DNA of 64,000 nucleotides, from assembly GCA_029866025.1 (NCBI GenBank), contig JARXAD010000013.1:124001-188000 (forward strand), in the 5' to 3' direction. This document shows, piece by piece, positions 8,046-16,538 of the stretch (positions within the stretch are counted from its first letter, which is position 1; each line of letters opens with the position of its first letter). The translations under genes and the position numbers were made by a program. The notes below the pieces were generated by a model. The model searched no databases. It was not told the DNA's origin and saw only the letters and a list, made by a program, of their open reading frames with translations. Origin of the DNA: Vampirovibrionales bacterium. Its GTDB lineage: Bacteria > Cyanobacteriota > Vampirovibrionia > Vampirovibrionales > Vampirovibrionaceae.

Positions 8046-8969
8046 ATGCCACCCCTCACTCAAATCACTTTAGCCGATCTCAAGCAACAAGCCGACCGGC
8101 TGCCCAAAATGCCGGAAGTGGCGTTGCAGCTAAACCGGTTGTTGCACAATCCCAAGGCCAGCGCCGAATCCATTGGCAATGTGTTGCGCCTGGATAGCCG
8201 CATGACGGCAGAAGTGCTTCGACTCTGCAATTCAGCAGCTTATGGCCTTAAGCGCCGTATTTTAACAGTTAAAGAAGCCGTGGCCATGCTGGGTACCAAC
8301 GCCATTGTCAGTATGGTGTATGCCATTTTGTCCAAATCCACGCTGGATAAGCCCGTTAAAGGCTACGGGCTGGAAGCGGGACAATTGTTTAAAAGCGGGT
8401 TGACAGGTGCGGTGTACGCTAAACATTTGGCTAAAAAACTAAAAACTCCCGTGGATGGTGAATTGGCCTTTACGGGCGCCATTTTGCGAGATATTGGCAA
8501 GCTGTTACTGAGTGATTTTGTGGGCGAGCACTACCCTGTGATTGAAGCCTTGGCCCAGCGCGATGGCATTGGCTTTGCCGACGCTGAAAAAGCAGTGTTG
8601 GGCTTAAGCCATATTGAAGCAGGACACTACTTGGCCAAGTTGTGGGAATTGCCAGATCCGTTAGTGAAGTGCGTTCGCTATAAAAATCAGCCTTCGGCGC
8701 TGCCTAAAACCGACCCCTTTTACCGGGACACTTTTCCCTTAGTTACCAGTGTGCATTTGGCCGATTTGTTTACCAAAATGGCGGGTGTTGGTATTGGTGT
8801 GGATGGGCTAATGGTGGTGCCCGATGCTGCCGCCGTTGAATTGTTGCCGGTACTACTTACCGAGACGGGTGCGGATCACATAATGGCGGACTTGCTGGCC
8901 CTACAGCCCGCCATTGATGACCTGTTGGATTCCATTACCAAAGCAACCCATGGTGAGGGTAACCCATGA
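8046..8969 (+). CDS. HDOD domain signalling protein
   Basis: A 307-residue protein with a single HDOD domain over most of its length: LPKMPEVALQLNRLLHNPKA, LRLDSRMTAEVLRLCNSAAY and ILRDIGKLLL are typical, and the domain lacks intact HD phosphohydrolase metal ligands. HDOD proteins act in bacterial signalling, often linked to chemotaxis, cyclic-di-GMP or stress output, but specific roles vary. Its stop overlaps the start of the CheD-like gene by 4 bases (ATGA), so the two are probably translated together and share a sensory or motility role. Confidence 0.85.
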   Translation: MPPLTQITLADLKQQADRLPKMPEVALQLNRLLHNPKASAESIGNVLRLDSRMTAEVLRLCNSAAYGLKRRILTVKEAVAMLGTNAIVSMVYAILSKSTLDKPVKGYGLEAGQLFKSGLTGAVYAKHLAKKLKTPVDGELAFTGAILRDIGKLLLSDFVGEHYPVIEALAQRDGIGFADAEKAVLGLSHIEAGHYLAKLWELPDPLVKCVRYKNQPSALPKTDPFYRDTFPLVTSVHLADLFTKMAGVGIGVDGLMVVPDAAAVELLPVLLTETGADHIMADLLALQPAIDDLLDSITKATHGEGNP

Positions 8970-9565
8970 CCCTTGCTGTGAACAATATACCCCCACCGTC
9001 CGGCGATTCGTCCTCTACCAAAGCCTTTGAGGGTGAGAGCTTGGTGGTTACCCCTGGGCAGATGGTAGTGGCTTCCACGCCCAATGTGTGCTTTAAGGTG
9101 GAGCGCCTAACCTCAGGCGTGGTGGTGGTGGCGTTGCCATCCGCAGCCATGCTCAGTGACGGTAAGGCTTTGTCGGGGATGGTTCATTGCTCATTGCCCG
9201 ATAGTACCTCCGTTTTAACGGCTGAAAACGCTTCCCGTGTGGTAGATGAAACCCATCGCCCCGAGTGGTTGTACGTGGATTGTGCGATTCCGGCACTGCT
9301 AGAAGCTTTAGAGTCTCAGGGTGGGGTGTTGGTCGATTTTCGGTGGATTGTTGCGGGGGGTGCCCAACCCTTTACCTTTGGGGGGGGCAATAACACCCTT
9401 AATATAGGCAGTCGTAATATTCAGGCCGTGCAAGCCTTGCTGGCTCAGCATGGGCTACCGGTGGTAGGAGAATCGGTGGGGAGCAACAAGGCCCGTACCT
9501 TGTATACCCAACCGGCAGGCGTTACGGTCCAGTTGTTGGGGGGGGAATCGGTCATACTTTTATAG
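8966..9565 (+). CDS. CheD-like protein (chemoreceptor glutamine deamidase family)
   Basis: A 199-residue protein. The C-terminal half fits CheD: a glycine pair after a strand (FTFGGGNNTLNIGSRN), a helix, then VVGESVGSNKARTLYTQPAG, and a short final beta-hairpin. The catalytic His motif is visible as SGMVHCSLPDS. The usual GLGSCV nucleophile block is not clear; VCFKV lies about 34 residues before the His instead of about 17, so catalysis is uncertain. CheD deamidates chemoreceptors and binds CheC in other bacteria. Coupling to the HDOD gene and closeness to the FliO-like gene fit a motility cluster. Confidence 0.6.
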   Translation: MTLAVNNIPPPSGDSSSTKAFEGESLVVTPGQMVVASTPNVCFKVERLTSGVVVVALPSAAMLSDGKALSGMVHCSLPDSTSVLTAENASRVVDETHRPEWLYVDCAIPALLEALESQGGVLVDFRWIVAGGAQPFTFGGGNNTLNIGSRNIQAVQALLAQHGLPVVGESVGSNKARTLYTQPAGVTVQLLGGESVILL

Positions 9566-9595
9566 CCGTTCCCTTTGCGTCTCCTTCTGTAAGCC

Positions 9596-9625
9596 TTACC
9601 TTTGCGCTCCATACCCACCTATAAT
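9596..9625 (+). promoter_or_regulatory. Possible promoter for the FliO-like gene
   Basis: TTACCT at 9596-9601 and a perfect TATAAT at 9620-9625 are separated by 18 bases, about 40 bases upstream of the next start codon. The -10 is strong and the -35 is weak. Confidence 0.4.
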
Positions 9626-9665
9626 AATAGGCCTTCGTTCCTCTCCATTCGCCTTTTGTTTTGTG

Positions 9666-11090
9666 ATGCTTTTTTCTTCGGCTCCTTTATCCCTATTCTC
9701 CGCGCTTTGGTGTAAGCGGGGGGATGCTGAGGTGCTGTTTACAAAGGTGGCTGTTCCTTTTGTTTTGCTAGGCACCGTGGGTGTGTTTGCGGGATTCGGT
9801 TTTGACGCCGGTGTTCATGCTGCCCCTGCTGCGGCAACGGTAGAGAGCATTGAACCTTACGAAATTCCTACCGACCCGTGGGAAGAGGTGCCTGCTGGAA
9901 AAACCCCTAATTCAGCCTTGGATGAAGGGGGTGCTGCTGGCGAATCCTTGGATTTTGAACCCCTTCCTCATGCCAAGGCGTCCTTTAAAGACGAGGCTCC
10001 AGCGTCGGTTGCAACCGATAAGCCCACCGACCCCTTTGATGGCGTGAGCCTGGATCGGTTGTTTAAAAAATCCAAGCCCGTTATTCAAGGTAAAGATAGC
10101 CTTCGAATGGCCCTGGCCCTTGCTGCAGTGCTGGCTTTGGTACTGGCATTTTTTAAGTGGGTGTTTCCCAAACTGTTGCCTTTATTGGCCAGAGAACCCA
10201 ATCACCCTTTGCCAAAGGCGTCTCGGCCTTCTCGAAAAGCAATACCACCTTCTCGCCTTTCGACGCCTTCAATCCTTGCCGCGGGTTCTCAAGAACCCAG
10301 GCCCTACGAGGTGCTCCAATCGTTCCCGGTGCACAAGCACACACGCATTGAGCTGGTTTCGGTGTGGGAACGCTACTTGCTGGTAGGTGCTACCCGCGAA
10401 GGGTCTGTTTCTCTCGGAGAAGTGCACCCACCCGATGCCAATGACCGGCAAAGCCAAAGCTGGTTTGAACCCACACGGACTCCGCAAGGCGAGCCCATTA
10501 GTGATGTTTTGCAGCGTCATCCCGCGATTTTGCAAGCCTGCCTGGATTGTATCACCGAGCGCGTGTTTCCGCCCATTCTTACTCCTGCTCCCCCTGCTGT
10601 AACAATGCCTCCCACCGTTGCTGAGGAACCTGCCGCTTATCGACCCATTCCTGCTGCAGAACCCTCTTATTCTCCTTACTCTTCTTCCCGCTCTGTGGCA
10701 AGCGAAGCCGCTCCATCTCTGGATCCAGAACTGTGGTCGGTTTTGAATAAATACCTGCCCAATGCTGTTCCCCCACCGGCGTTGTCACCACCCACGCCTT
10801 TGCCGTATACCCCTCCCCGTGAGAACTTCCAGCCCCCCCCGGCTCCTCCTTCGCCAGTACCAGTGCCAGTACCAGTACCCATACCACCAGCACCGCCGGT
10901 GTCTCTAAAGCCGACTACTCCACAGCCATTGCAACCCTTTGTGGCTCCATTGGTACCAACGCCTAAGGTAACCTCACCGAAAGAGCTATCTCCAGCATTG
11001 CCTTTACCCCCGCCTCCCTTGATGCCTCCGGCCCCTCCCCCAGAGCCTGAATTTATTACGGTGCTGGATGACTACGATGATATCTTTTGA
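9666..11090 (+). CDS. FliO-like flagellar biosynthesis protein with Pro-rich tail
   Basis: A protein of about 474 residues: an N-terminal signal or membrane segment, an acidic linker, one clear membrane helix (LRMALALAAVLALVLAFF) near residue 150, and then a short cytoplasmic beta-domain (VHKHTRIELVSVWERYLLVG followed by SVSLGEV) typical of FliO/MopB. FliO supports assembly of the flagellar export gate with FliP. Family members are usually 100-250 residues; here about 200 further residues are Pro-rich, including a run of PV pairs. Start: GTG 9663 and ATG 9666 are adjacent, with no obvious ribosome-binding site. No fliP, fliQ or fliR follows. Confidence 0.6.
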   Translation: MLFSSAPLSLFSALWCKRGDAEVLFTKVAVPFVLLGTVGVFAGFGFDAGVHAAPAAATVESIEPYEIPTDPWEEVPAGKTPNSALDEGGAAGESLDFEPLPHAKASFKDEAPASVATDKPTDPFDGVSLDRLFKKSKPVIQGKDSLRMALALAAVLALVLAFFKWVFPKLLPLLAREPNHPLPKASRPSRKAIPPSRLSTPSILAAGSQEPRPYEVLQSFPVHKHTRIELVSVWERYLLVGATREGSVSLGEVHPPDANDRQSQSWFEPTRTPQGEPISDVLQRHPAILQACLDCITERVFPPILTPAPPAVTMPPTVAEEPAAYRPIPAAEPSYSPYSSSRSVASEAAPSLDPELWSVLNKYLPNAVPPPALSPPTPLPYTPPRENFQPPPAPPSPVPVPVPVPIPPAPPVSLKPTTPQPLQPFVAPLVPTPKVTSPKELSPALPLPPPPLMPPAPPPEPEFITVLDDYDDIF

Positions 11091-11145
11091 AGCAATAGAG
11101 TATGCATTACTTTGAGGTGCTGTTGCACCCCTTTGGATAAGGGTT

Positions 11146-11176
11146 GCCAGCTTGGTTTGTGTGGTATACTTTCAAT
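11146..11176 (+). promoter_or_regulatory. Possible promoter for the HxlR regulator
   Basis: A TTGCCA near 11146 and TATACT near 11166 precede the regulator gene by about 115 bases. The spacing (about 15) is short, so this is tentative. A small hairpin GGTGC/GCACC near 11114-11127 may terminate the upstream gene. Confidence 0.3.
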
Positions 11177-11286
11177 CGATTAGTATTGAGGGTAAAGAAA
11201 CCGCTCCCCCATCATTAAGTGGCATTTTAAATGTTGGTAACCGTCGTTTTTAAGCGTTTGTTTTTGTAGAAGAGGAACTTCATCGT

Positions 11287-11694
11287 ATGTCTCGAACCAC
11301 CCCATCCTTGTCCGCCAGCACGCTGGAAGACATGCCAACCGTCCCGTCTCATGCCCCCGTAATGACTCCCCGCAAAGGGACCATTCAAAAAGGCGTTTCT
11401 ACCGAGCAGCCCATTGATAAAGCCTTGAATGTGGTGGGTGACCGCTACAGTTTGGCCATTGTGGATCGTCTGTATCAGCACAACGTGTTGCGCTACGGCG
11501 AATTGGAATCCGATATTCCTGGCATCTCTCCCCGAACCTTGTCCATTCGCTTAAAGCAATTGGATGAAGCGGGGTTGATTACCCGTCAAGCTTTTGCCAC
11601 CAAGCCACCCCGTGTGGATTATGCCCTTACCGAAAAAGGAACCGAGCTAGCCATTGCGGCCCAACGCTTGGCCGCCTGGGGCGAAATGCTCTAA
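11287..11694 (+). CDS. HxlR-family winged-helix transcription regulator
   Basis: A 135-residue protein with an unstructured N-terminus of about 40 residues, followed by a winged-helix domain: DKALNVVGDRYSLAIVDRLY, then LRYGELESDIPGISPRTLSI for the helix-turn-helix and RLKQLDEAGLITRQ for the wing. The LSIRLKQLDEAGLI pattern is typical of HxlR regulators. The usual redox-active N-terminal Cys is absent; there is no Cys in the protein, so control by thiol oxidation is unlikely. AGAGGAAC upstream supports ATG 11287. Its target is unknown; neighbours give no clear hint. Confidence 0.85.
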   Translation: MSRTTPSLSASTLEDMPTVPSHAPVMTPRKGTIQKGVSTEQPIDKALNVVGDRYSLAIVDRLYQHNVLRYGELESDIPGISPRTLSIRLKQLDEAGLITRQAFATKPPRVDYALTEKGTELAIAAQRLAAWGEML

Positions 11695-11866
11695 TCATTT
11701 TTTAATCACTTTCAACACGCCTTCTGGATAATTTCAGGGGGCGTTGTTGTTTGAGGGGGCTTTGATAAAAATTGAAGGATATTTATTGGTTAGCTGGGTG
11801 TAAAAACGATAAACACAGCTTGCCGTGAGGGTTACGCCAATTGTAATTACATAAAACATGCTTGCA

Positions 11867-11940
11867 CGTCTCAGGCAGGATTCGAACCTGCGACCTGCCG
11901 CTTAGAAGGCGGCTGCTCTATCCAACTGAGCTACTGAGAC
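11867..11940 (-). tRNA. tRNA-Arg (UCU anticodon)
   Basis: On the minus strand GTCTCAG and CTGAGAC form a 7-bp acceptor stem. The D arm is GCTC-AGTTGGATA-GAGC, the anticodon stem GCCGC/GCGGC holds the loop CTTCTAA with anticodon TCT, and the T arm has GGTTCGAATCC. It reads AGA codons. CCA is not encoded. Confidence 0.96.
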
Positions 11941-12010
11941 CTGCAAAGCAGGCTTTATATAGCGAGATCCTCTTATTTTACTGAAGATTTTGGGTTTGAC
12001 TAGGGTTCAG

Positions 12011-12913
12011 TCACTTTATTTCAACGGCTTGGCCTAGGAACTCTATAGGGGCAGCTATAACGGTGGACACAATACCGGCGGCCACCCGCTGGGGAAAATC
12101 GGGAGCCAAGATGCGTTCCGCATCATTGGGGTGGGTGGTGTAGCCCAATTCTAGTAGCAGTCCTGGCGTGTGGGGTAGGCGGGTCATCGCAAAGCTGCTG
12201 TGGATGACGCCATCGTTGGGTTGGCCGGTACTTGTTATTAGAGTCTCTAAAAAAAGTTGGGCCAGTGGCTGAGCATACGGATGGTAATAGTGAACACTGG
12301 TGCCCTCGTGTTTCCAGGGAGTGGCGTCATCGGGCAGGGCGTTGTGGTGAATGCTGAGGGATAGATGTGCCTTGGACTCTTCAACAAAAACCTCCCTTGC
12401 TTGCAATGAAACATCCCTATCCTCTCGTCGTGTGAGAAAGACATGGGTCAGCCCGGCTTGTTTTAAAGCCTCTTCAATGGCTAGGGCCACTCTTAAATTC
12501 AGATCTTTTTCCGGCACACCCGTGGGGGCGATGGTGCCCAACTCGCTGCCGCCGTGGCCGGCGTCCAATACCATTCTCAGATCCTCAATCCTTCGGTGCC
12601 AAGCTCTGGGGGATTGCTCTAACAGCGGGGTTGTTGGCTTGCTGGGTAGCGTCGGTTTAAAGGCTTTGTTTGGCCCAATAACCGTTAGGGTTTGTTCCCC
12701 TTGTTCAAGGCCATTGGGCGACGTGGCCACAAAATGAAGGGTATTCAGTCCATCGGTCAAGGGAATCACCACGCTAAAAAAGCCTTGAGGCGAAATGGGT
12801 TTTACCGCTTGCCTATTGAGGGTAAGAGCCCAACCGGGTGACACACAGCCGTAGGCAAAGGTTTGATTGGCGGGGCAGCCGTAACCATCCAGTGGGTACA
12901 CTACTTTTAGCAT
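12011..12913 (-). CDS. N-acetylmuramoyl-L-alanine amidase (Amidase_3)
   Basis: Zinc amidase that cleaves the bond between MurNAc and the stem peptide in peptidoglycan. The catalytic domain fills residues about 110-295, with zinc ligands in VLDAGHGGSE, the Glu of GVPEKDLN and SIHHNALP, and the catalytic Glu in LLLELGY. Residues 1-90 look like a beta-rich, Ig-like or SH3-like accessory domain. No signal peptide is visible, which is odd for a periplasmic enzyme; a missed start is unlikely because the gene overlaps pyrF by 7 bases. Export by another route or a cytoplasmic role remain open. Confidence 0.9.
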   Translation of the reverse strand: MLKVVYPLDGYGCPANQTFAYGCVSPGWALTLNRQAVKPISPQGFFSVVIPLTDGLNTLHFVATSPNGLEQGEQTLTVIGPNKAFKPTLPSKPTTPLLEQSPRAWHRRIEDLRMVLDAGHGGSELGTIAPTGVPEKDLNLRVALAIEEALKQAGLTHVFLTRREDRDVSLQAREVFVEESKAHLSLSIHHNALPDDATPWKHEGTSVHYYHPYAQPLAQLFLETLITSTGQPNDGVIHSSFAMTRLPHTPGLLLELGYTTHPNDAERILAPDFPQRVAAGIVSTVIAAPIEFLGQAVEIK

Positions 12914-13662
12914 GTTGCAGGGGTTTTTAAAGAATCTAAAATGCGTTGCGCCGCTGCCAACGGATCAGCGGCTTGGGTGATGGGGCGGCCAATCACCAAC
13001 ATGCTGGCGCCGTTGGCCAAGGCTTGTTGTGGGGTGGCAATGCGTTGTTGATCATCTTTTCTGGCGCCACTGTCACTCTCTGCGGGGCGAATGCCCGGAG
13101 TCACCAAACAGGCTTGAGGGCCCAACGCTTGGCGTATGGCAGCCACTTCCAAAGGAGAGCACACCACGCCATCCAACCCTGCGGCTTGGGATGCTTGGGC
13201 CAAGTGCACGGCGTAATCCGTTGGAGAGTCTGTGATTTTTAGGTGCGAGGCAAGAACACTAGCCGACAAGCTGGTGAGGAGGGTGACGGCAATAATAGTA
13301 ACGGTTTCGGAAGAGCCCATGTTTGACAAGGCCTTTGTCGCCCCAGCACGAGCTCCTTGCATCATCTCGGGGCCACCTTGGGCATGGACGTTAAAAAACC
13401 GAACGCCTTGGTGCACCAAGTTGGCGCTGGCCCGTTCCACCGTGGCAGGAATGTCATGCAGCTTGAGATCCACAAACACGGGGGCCGCACACAATGTTTG
13501 TAACCGCTGCACAATGCCAATGCCTTCACGCAGGTAAAGCTCTAAGCCCACTTTAAAGCCCAGTTCGCCGCCCATGCTGGGGGGGGCCAATGCCTTTGCT
13601 ATGGCCAGAGCGTCGTCAGCGGTGGGCACATCCAGCGCCACATAAATGGGGGAACGTGTCAT
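12907..13662 (-). CDS. pyrF: Orotidine 5'-phosphate decarboxylase
   Basis: Last step of UMP synthesis, decarboxylating OMP to UMP in the cytosol. The 251-residue protein has the catalytic signature FVDLKLHDIPATVE, an N-terminal YVALDVP strand with the first Asp, and the phosphate-binding end VTPGIRPAES then MLVIGRPIT. Length and order fit the shorter bacterial class. AGGAG upstream supports ATG 13662. It overlaps the following amidase gene, so the two are co-transcribed despite unrelated roles. Confidence 0.96.
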   Translation of the reverse strand: MTRSPIYVALDVPTADDALAIAKALAPPSMGGELGFKVGLELYLREGIGIVQRLQTLCAAPVFVDLKLHDIPATVERASANLVHQGVRFFNVHAQGGPEMMQGARAGATKALSNMGSSETVTIIAVTLLTSLSASVLASHLKITDSPTDYAVHLAQASQAAGLDGVVCSPLEVAAIRQALGPQACLVTPGIRPAESDSGARKDDQQRIATPQQALANGASMLVIGRPITQAADPLAAAQRILDSLKTPATC

Positions 13663-13951
13663 AGCGGGGTGTGTCTCCTAAGGTGTTAAAATTCCCATGC
13701 TCGCCTCATGCTATAGCCTTAGGGGGTACCATGGAGGTATTGTATGCGGTATAACCCAGTGAGGAATAGGCTTTGCACGGATTAATTGTAAACCTTTGTA
13801 ACAAAAGGTGCGCCAGCTAGCAACACCTCACCTTGATGGCGTTAATACAAATACACAAGCATATTAGGTAGACCTTGCTACCCCCCCCCATAAATCTCTC
13901 TCCTTTTGTTCCGTTTTTTGTTGCCCTCTCTCTGAAAGGATCATCCGTTCC

Positions 13952-15322
13952 ATGTCACTCGATGTTAAGCCCAAATCCAACGTGGTGAGCTTTGGCCAAA
14001 CCCAAGCTGCCAAATTTGGTAATGTCACTGCCCCCCAAGCCCTCCGCTTTAGCGGTATGGATACCCTGCACTTAGGTAACACCGTAAAATTTGGCAACAA
14101 TAGTGAAGAGCCAAAGCCAGAGAAACCTGCAAAAGTCCCTTACAGTTTTAAAGGTGACGGCTTTCCGAACCCCCTTAGAAACTTTTGGGCGTCCGCCATT
14201 GTGGCTGCTATCAGCGTTCCTTTAGCTCCCGTTACGATGGGTGCTAGCTTAGCGTTGGCCCCCTTGCTATGGTTATTGAGCGCCTTTGGCGTGGGCCGTG
14301 GCGGTGCTGCTGAAACCCCCTCAGAAGGATCTGCCGCCCCTGCTGGTGCTGCCCCCGATGGTAAAGCTGTGGATGGTAAAACCGCTCCTGCTCCGGCAGC
14401 CGTCGATGCTAAAGTGGAAGCAGCTAACGCAGCCGCCACTACCGAGGCCTTGGCTGCGGTAAAAGCTGCCTTGGGTAGTGATGACACCTTGAAAAAAGTG
14501 TTGATTGCTCGTTTAACGGGCCAAAAATTGGACAAAGCCCCCTTGGGTGAAGAACGCGCCACACAGGCGTTAGTGCAGCACTTTGCTGAATTGACAGATG
14601 CTCAAAGAGACGCTGTCATTTCCACATTAAAAGGCGTGGATAATAAAGCAAAACTACAATTGAGTAATGATTTCACACACGAGTACAATGCTTTAAAAGC
14701 ATTGTTTGGTAAGCCTGCTGGCCGTGGCAACTATGAGATTTTGGCTAAAGAAGGTGGTAGCTATAGTCGCATCCATAGTTCAACAACGTTACATGACGAA
14801 TTAGATGCGATTGCTTTGGCTGCCGTGTTAGAGCGTTCAAATCACTTAACAGCGGTGGTCAATGCTAACCGCGGGTTAAGCCAACAGTTGCGTAGCCACG
14901 TGGATAGCACTTACAAGCCTTATGCCTTTGGCACAATGACTCGTGGTGAGTTCGACATCTTGGAAGATAAAGACAAAGCGTCTCATCGGGCTGAATTTAA
15001 CAGACTGACAGCAATTGCTGATCCGGACCAAAACTTGATTGATATTGATATCTCTAATGCACCCAAAGCGAATCAATCCAAAAAATTCATTCAAGACATT
15101 GTTGCCGAAAAGAAAGGCAGAACAATAACCACGGCCCAGGAAACCGCTATTTTAAGGCAGTATGTTAAAAAGAGCCTCGAAATTGATTACGGCCTTGTTG
15201 GCGACTACGCCGATGAAGTCAACTTTGTACGCGGCCTAATTGGTCAGGAGCTTGCTAAAGCTAAACAAACCAGCCAAACCCAACAATCACTTTCTCCAAC
15301 ATCAGCTAATGGTAATCCCTAA
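13952..15322 (+). CDS. Large hypothetical protein with FG-type N-terminal motifs
   Basis: A 456-residue protein not recognised. The first 50 residues carry repeated short motifs (VVSFGQ, AAKFGN, ALRFSGM, TVKFGNN). A hydrophobic stretch follows at about 78-110 (ASAIVAAISVPLAPVTMGAS and on), long enough for one or two membrane passes, then an Ala/Pro/Asp linker, then about 300 residues of mixed helix. GAAAGGA upstream supports ATG 13952. The FG-type start is shared with several other orphan proteins here (44956, 57330, 39746), which suggests a common sorting signal. It ends overlapping the convergent Nudix gene by 4 bases. The 280 bases upstream hold no gene. Confidence 0.6.
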   Translation: MSLDVKPKSNVVSFGQTQAAKFGNVTAPQALRFSGMDTLHLGNTVKFGNNSEEPKPEKPAKVPYSFKGDGFPNPLRNFWASAIVAAISVPLAPVTMGASLALAPLLWLLSAFGVGRGGAAETPSEGSAAPAGAAPDGKAVDGKTAPAPAAVDAKVEAANAAATTEALAAVKAALGSDDTLKKVLIARLTGQKLDKAPLGEERATQALVQHFAELTDAQRDAVISTLKGVDNKAKLQLSNDFTHEYNALKALFGKPAGRGNYEILAKEGGSYSRIHSSTTLHDELDAIALAAVLERSNHLTAVVNANRGLSQQLRSHVDSTYKPYAFGTMTRGEFDILEDKDKASHRAEFNRLTAIADPDQNLIDIDISNAPKANQSKKFIQDIVAEKKGRTITTAQETAILRQYVKKSLEIDYGLVGDYADEVNFVRGLIGQELAKAKQTSQTQQSLSPTSANGNP

Positions 15323-15903
15323 GCAAAAACGCCTAAAAACCCTAATAAACATATGGTTTTGGCATCCACAATCAACGAGGCTCTGGCTAATCCCCAGGCC
15401 TCGTTTTTTGTTAGGGTCACTACGTTTAGTAGCTCGTCGTCATCAGGGTTGTGGGGGTTGTTGGCCAAGGGGGTGGCGTTGTGGGCAATAAACAACCACA
15501 GGCGCTCATCGCAAAAGCCAGGGGCTGTGTAAATGGCGGGCAAGGACTCCCAGTCCTCACTATGCAGCCCTGTTTCTTCGGCTAATTCGCGCTGGGCGGC
15601 TAGTAATGGGTCTTCCTTCTCGCCCGTAGGCAAGGTGTCCAGCTTCCCAGCAGGAAATTCCAACAGCGCCTGTCCCGTGGCGTAGCGCCATTGCTGCACC
15701 ATCACCACACGGCCATCGGGCAGCACGGGGGCCATGGTCACCCCTCCGGGATGCTTGAGGATATCGCGGTGGCTGGTGCGCCCATCGGGCAGGCGAATCA
15801 CGTCATCGTAAAAGCCCACCACCCGCCCTTGATGAATGAGGGTGGAACTTACGGGTTCTTCGCGCATGTAGTCGGTGTTGGGCAATTCGGGTACATTCGT
15901 CAT
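15319..15903 (-). CDS. Nudix hydrolase, ADP-ribose pyrophosphatase-like
   Basis: A protein of about 194 residues with a Nudix fold. The Nudix box is spread over EFPAGKLDTLPTGEK and AAQRELAEETGL, with the REL-EETG metal-binding core intact and a slightly longer spacer between its G and E than the consensus. MAPVLPDGRVVMVQQWRYA and the TAPGFCDERLWLFIA block are typical of NudF-type ADP-ribose pyrophosphatases, which clear ADP-ribose or nucleotide sugars. ATG 15903 is preferred over a TTG five codons earlier. Confidence 0.88.
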   Translation of the reverse strand: MTNVPELPNTDYMREEPVSSTLIHQGRVVGFYDDVIRLPDGRTSHRDILKHPGGVTMAPVLPDGRVVMVQQWRYATGQALLEFPAGKLDTLPTGEKEDPLLAAQRELAEETGLHSEDWESLPAIYTAPGFCDERLWLFIAHNATPLANNPHNPDDDELLNVVTLTKNEAWGLARASLIVDAKTICLLGFLGVFA

Positions 15904-15986
15904 GGCAGTATCTTTCAATCACAGAGACTCTTCCCCATAATAGGGGGGGAGCAAGCTCCTCTTCTATAATAGTGGTTATTGGCTCC

Positions 15987-16538
15987 ATGACGTTAATCCT
16001 GAAATTAAACTCTCTCGATGATACCCGTGCCGTGGCCGCTTGGCTGGCCAGCCACATGGTACTGGGCGATGCCTTGGCCTTGGTGGGGGGCTTGGGCGCT
16101 GGTAAAACCACGTTTATGCAAGCCGTGGGCAAGGCCTTGGGCGTGGTGGATCGAGTCACCAGTCCCAGCTATGTGTTAGTTCATGAATATGCCGCCAAGA
16201 CAGAAGCGCTCGGCCTCTTTACACTGACCCATGCCGATGTGTACCGCCTGGGCTGCCAGCAGGCCGATAGCTTGGCTCCCGAGTTGTTGCCCGCACTAGA
16301 ATCTGCCGATGGCGTGGTGGCGGTGGAGTGGGCCGACGAAGCAGCCTTTTTAAGCGAGTTTTTAACCTTACGTTTGGCTTTCTCGGTTAAAGACGTTACC
16401 CATGAGGCAGAAGAGCCAAAACGCTTTTTAGCCCTTACGCCCCTTAATGAACGTTGGGGACAGATTCTTTTGCTGGCACCCTATGCGGTCAATTTTCCTG
16501 ACGTGGCGTATGAATTATCGGAGACAGCAAGGGTATGA
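15987..16538 (+). CDS. tsaE: tRNA threonylcarbamoyladenosine biosynthesis ATPase TsaE
   Basis: ATPase that works with TsaB and TsaD to place threonylcarbamoyl on A37 of ANN-decoding tRNAs. The Walker A is GGLGAGKTTFMQAVG, followed by the family block VTSPSYVLVHEY and the Asp of HADVYRL; VAVEWAD is the second family motif. About 183 residues, slightly longer than the usual 150-160. Its end overlaps the start of tsaB by 4 bases (ATGA), making a two-gene unit for the same modification. ATG 15987 is chosen over an upstream GTG. Confidence 0.95.
   Translation: MTLILKLNSLDDTRAVAAWLASHMVLGDALALVGGLGAGKTTFMQAVGKALGVVDRVTSPSYVLVHEYAAKTEALGLFTLTHADVYRLGCQQADSLAPELLPALESADGVVAVEWADEAAFLSEFLTLRLAFSVKDVTHEAEEPKRFLALTPLNERWGQILLLAPYAVNFPDVAYELSETARV

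Noticed and set aside
11227-11481. Minus-strand frame opposite the HxlR gene
   Set aside because: The plus-strand gene has a clear winged-helix domain and ribosome-binding site; this is its shadow.
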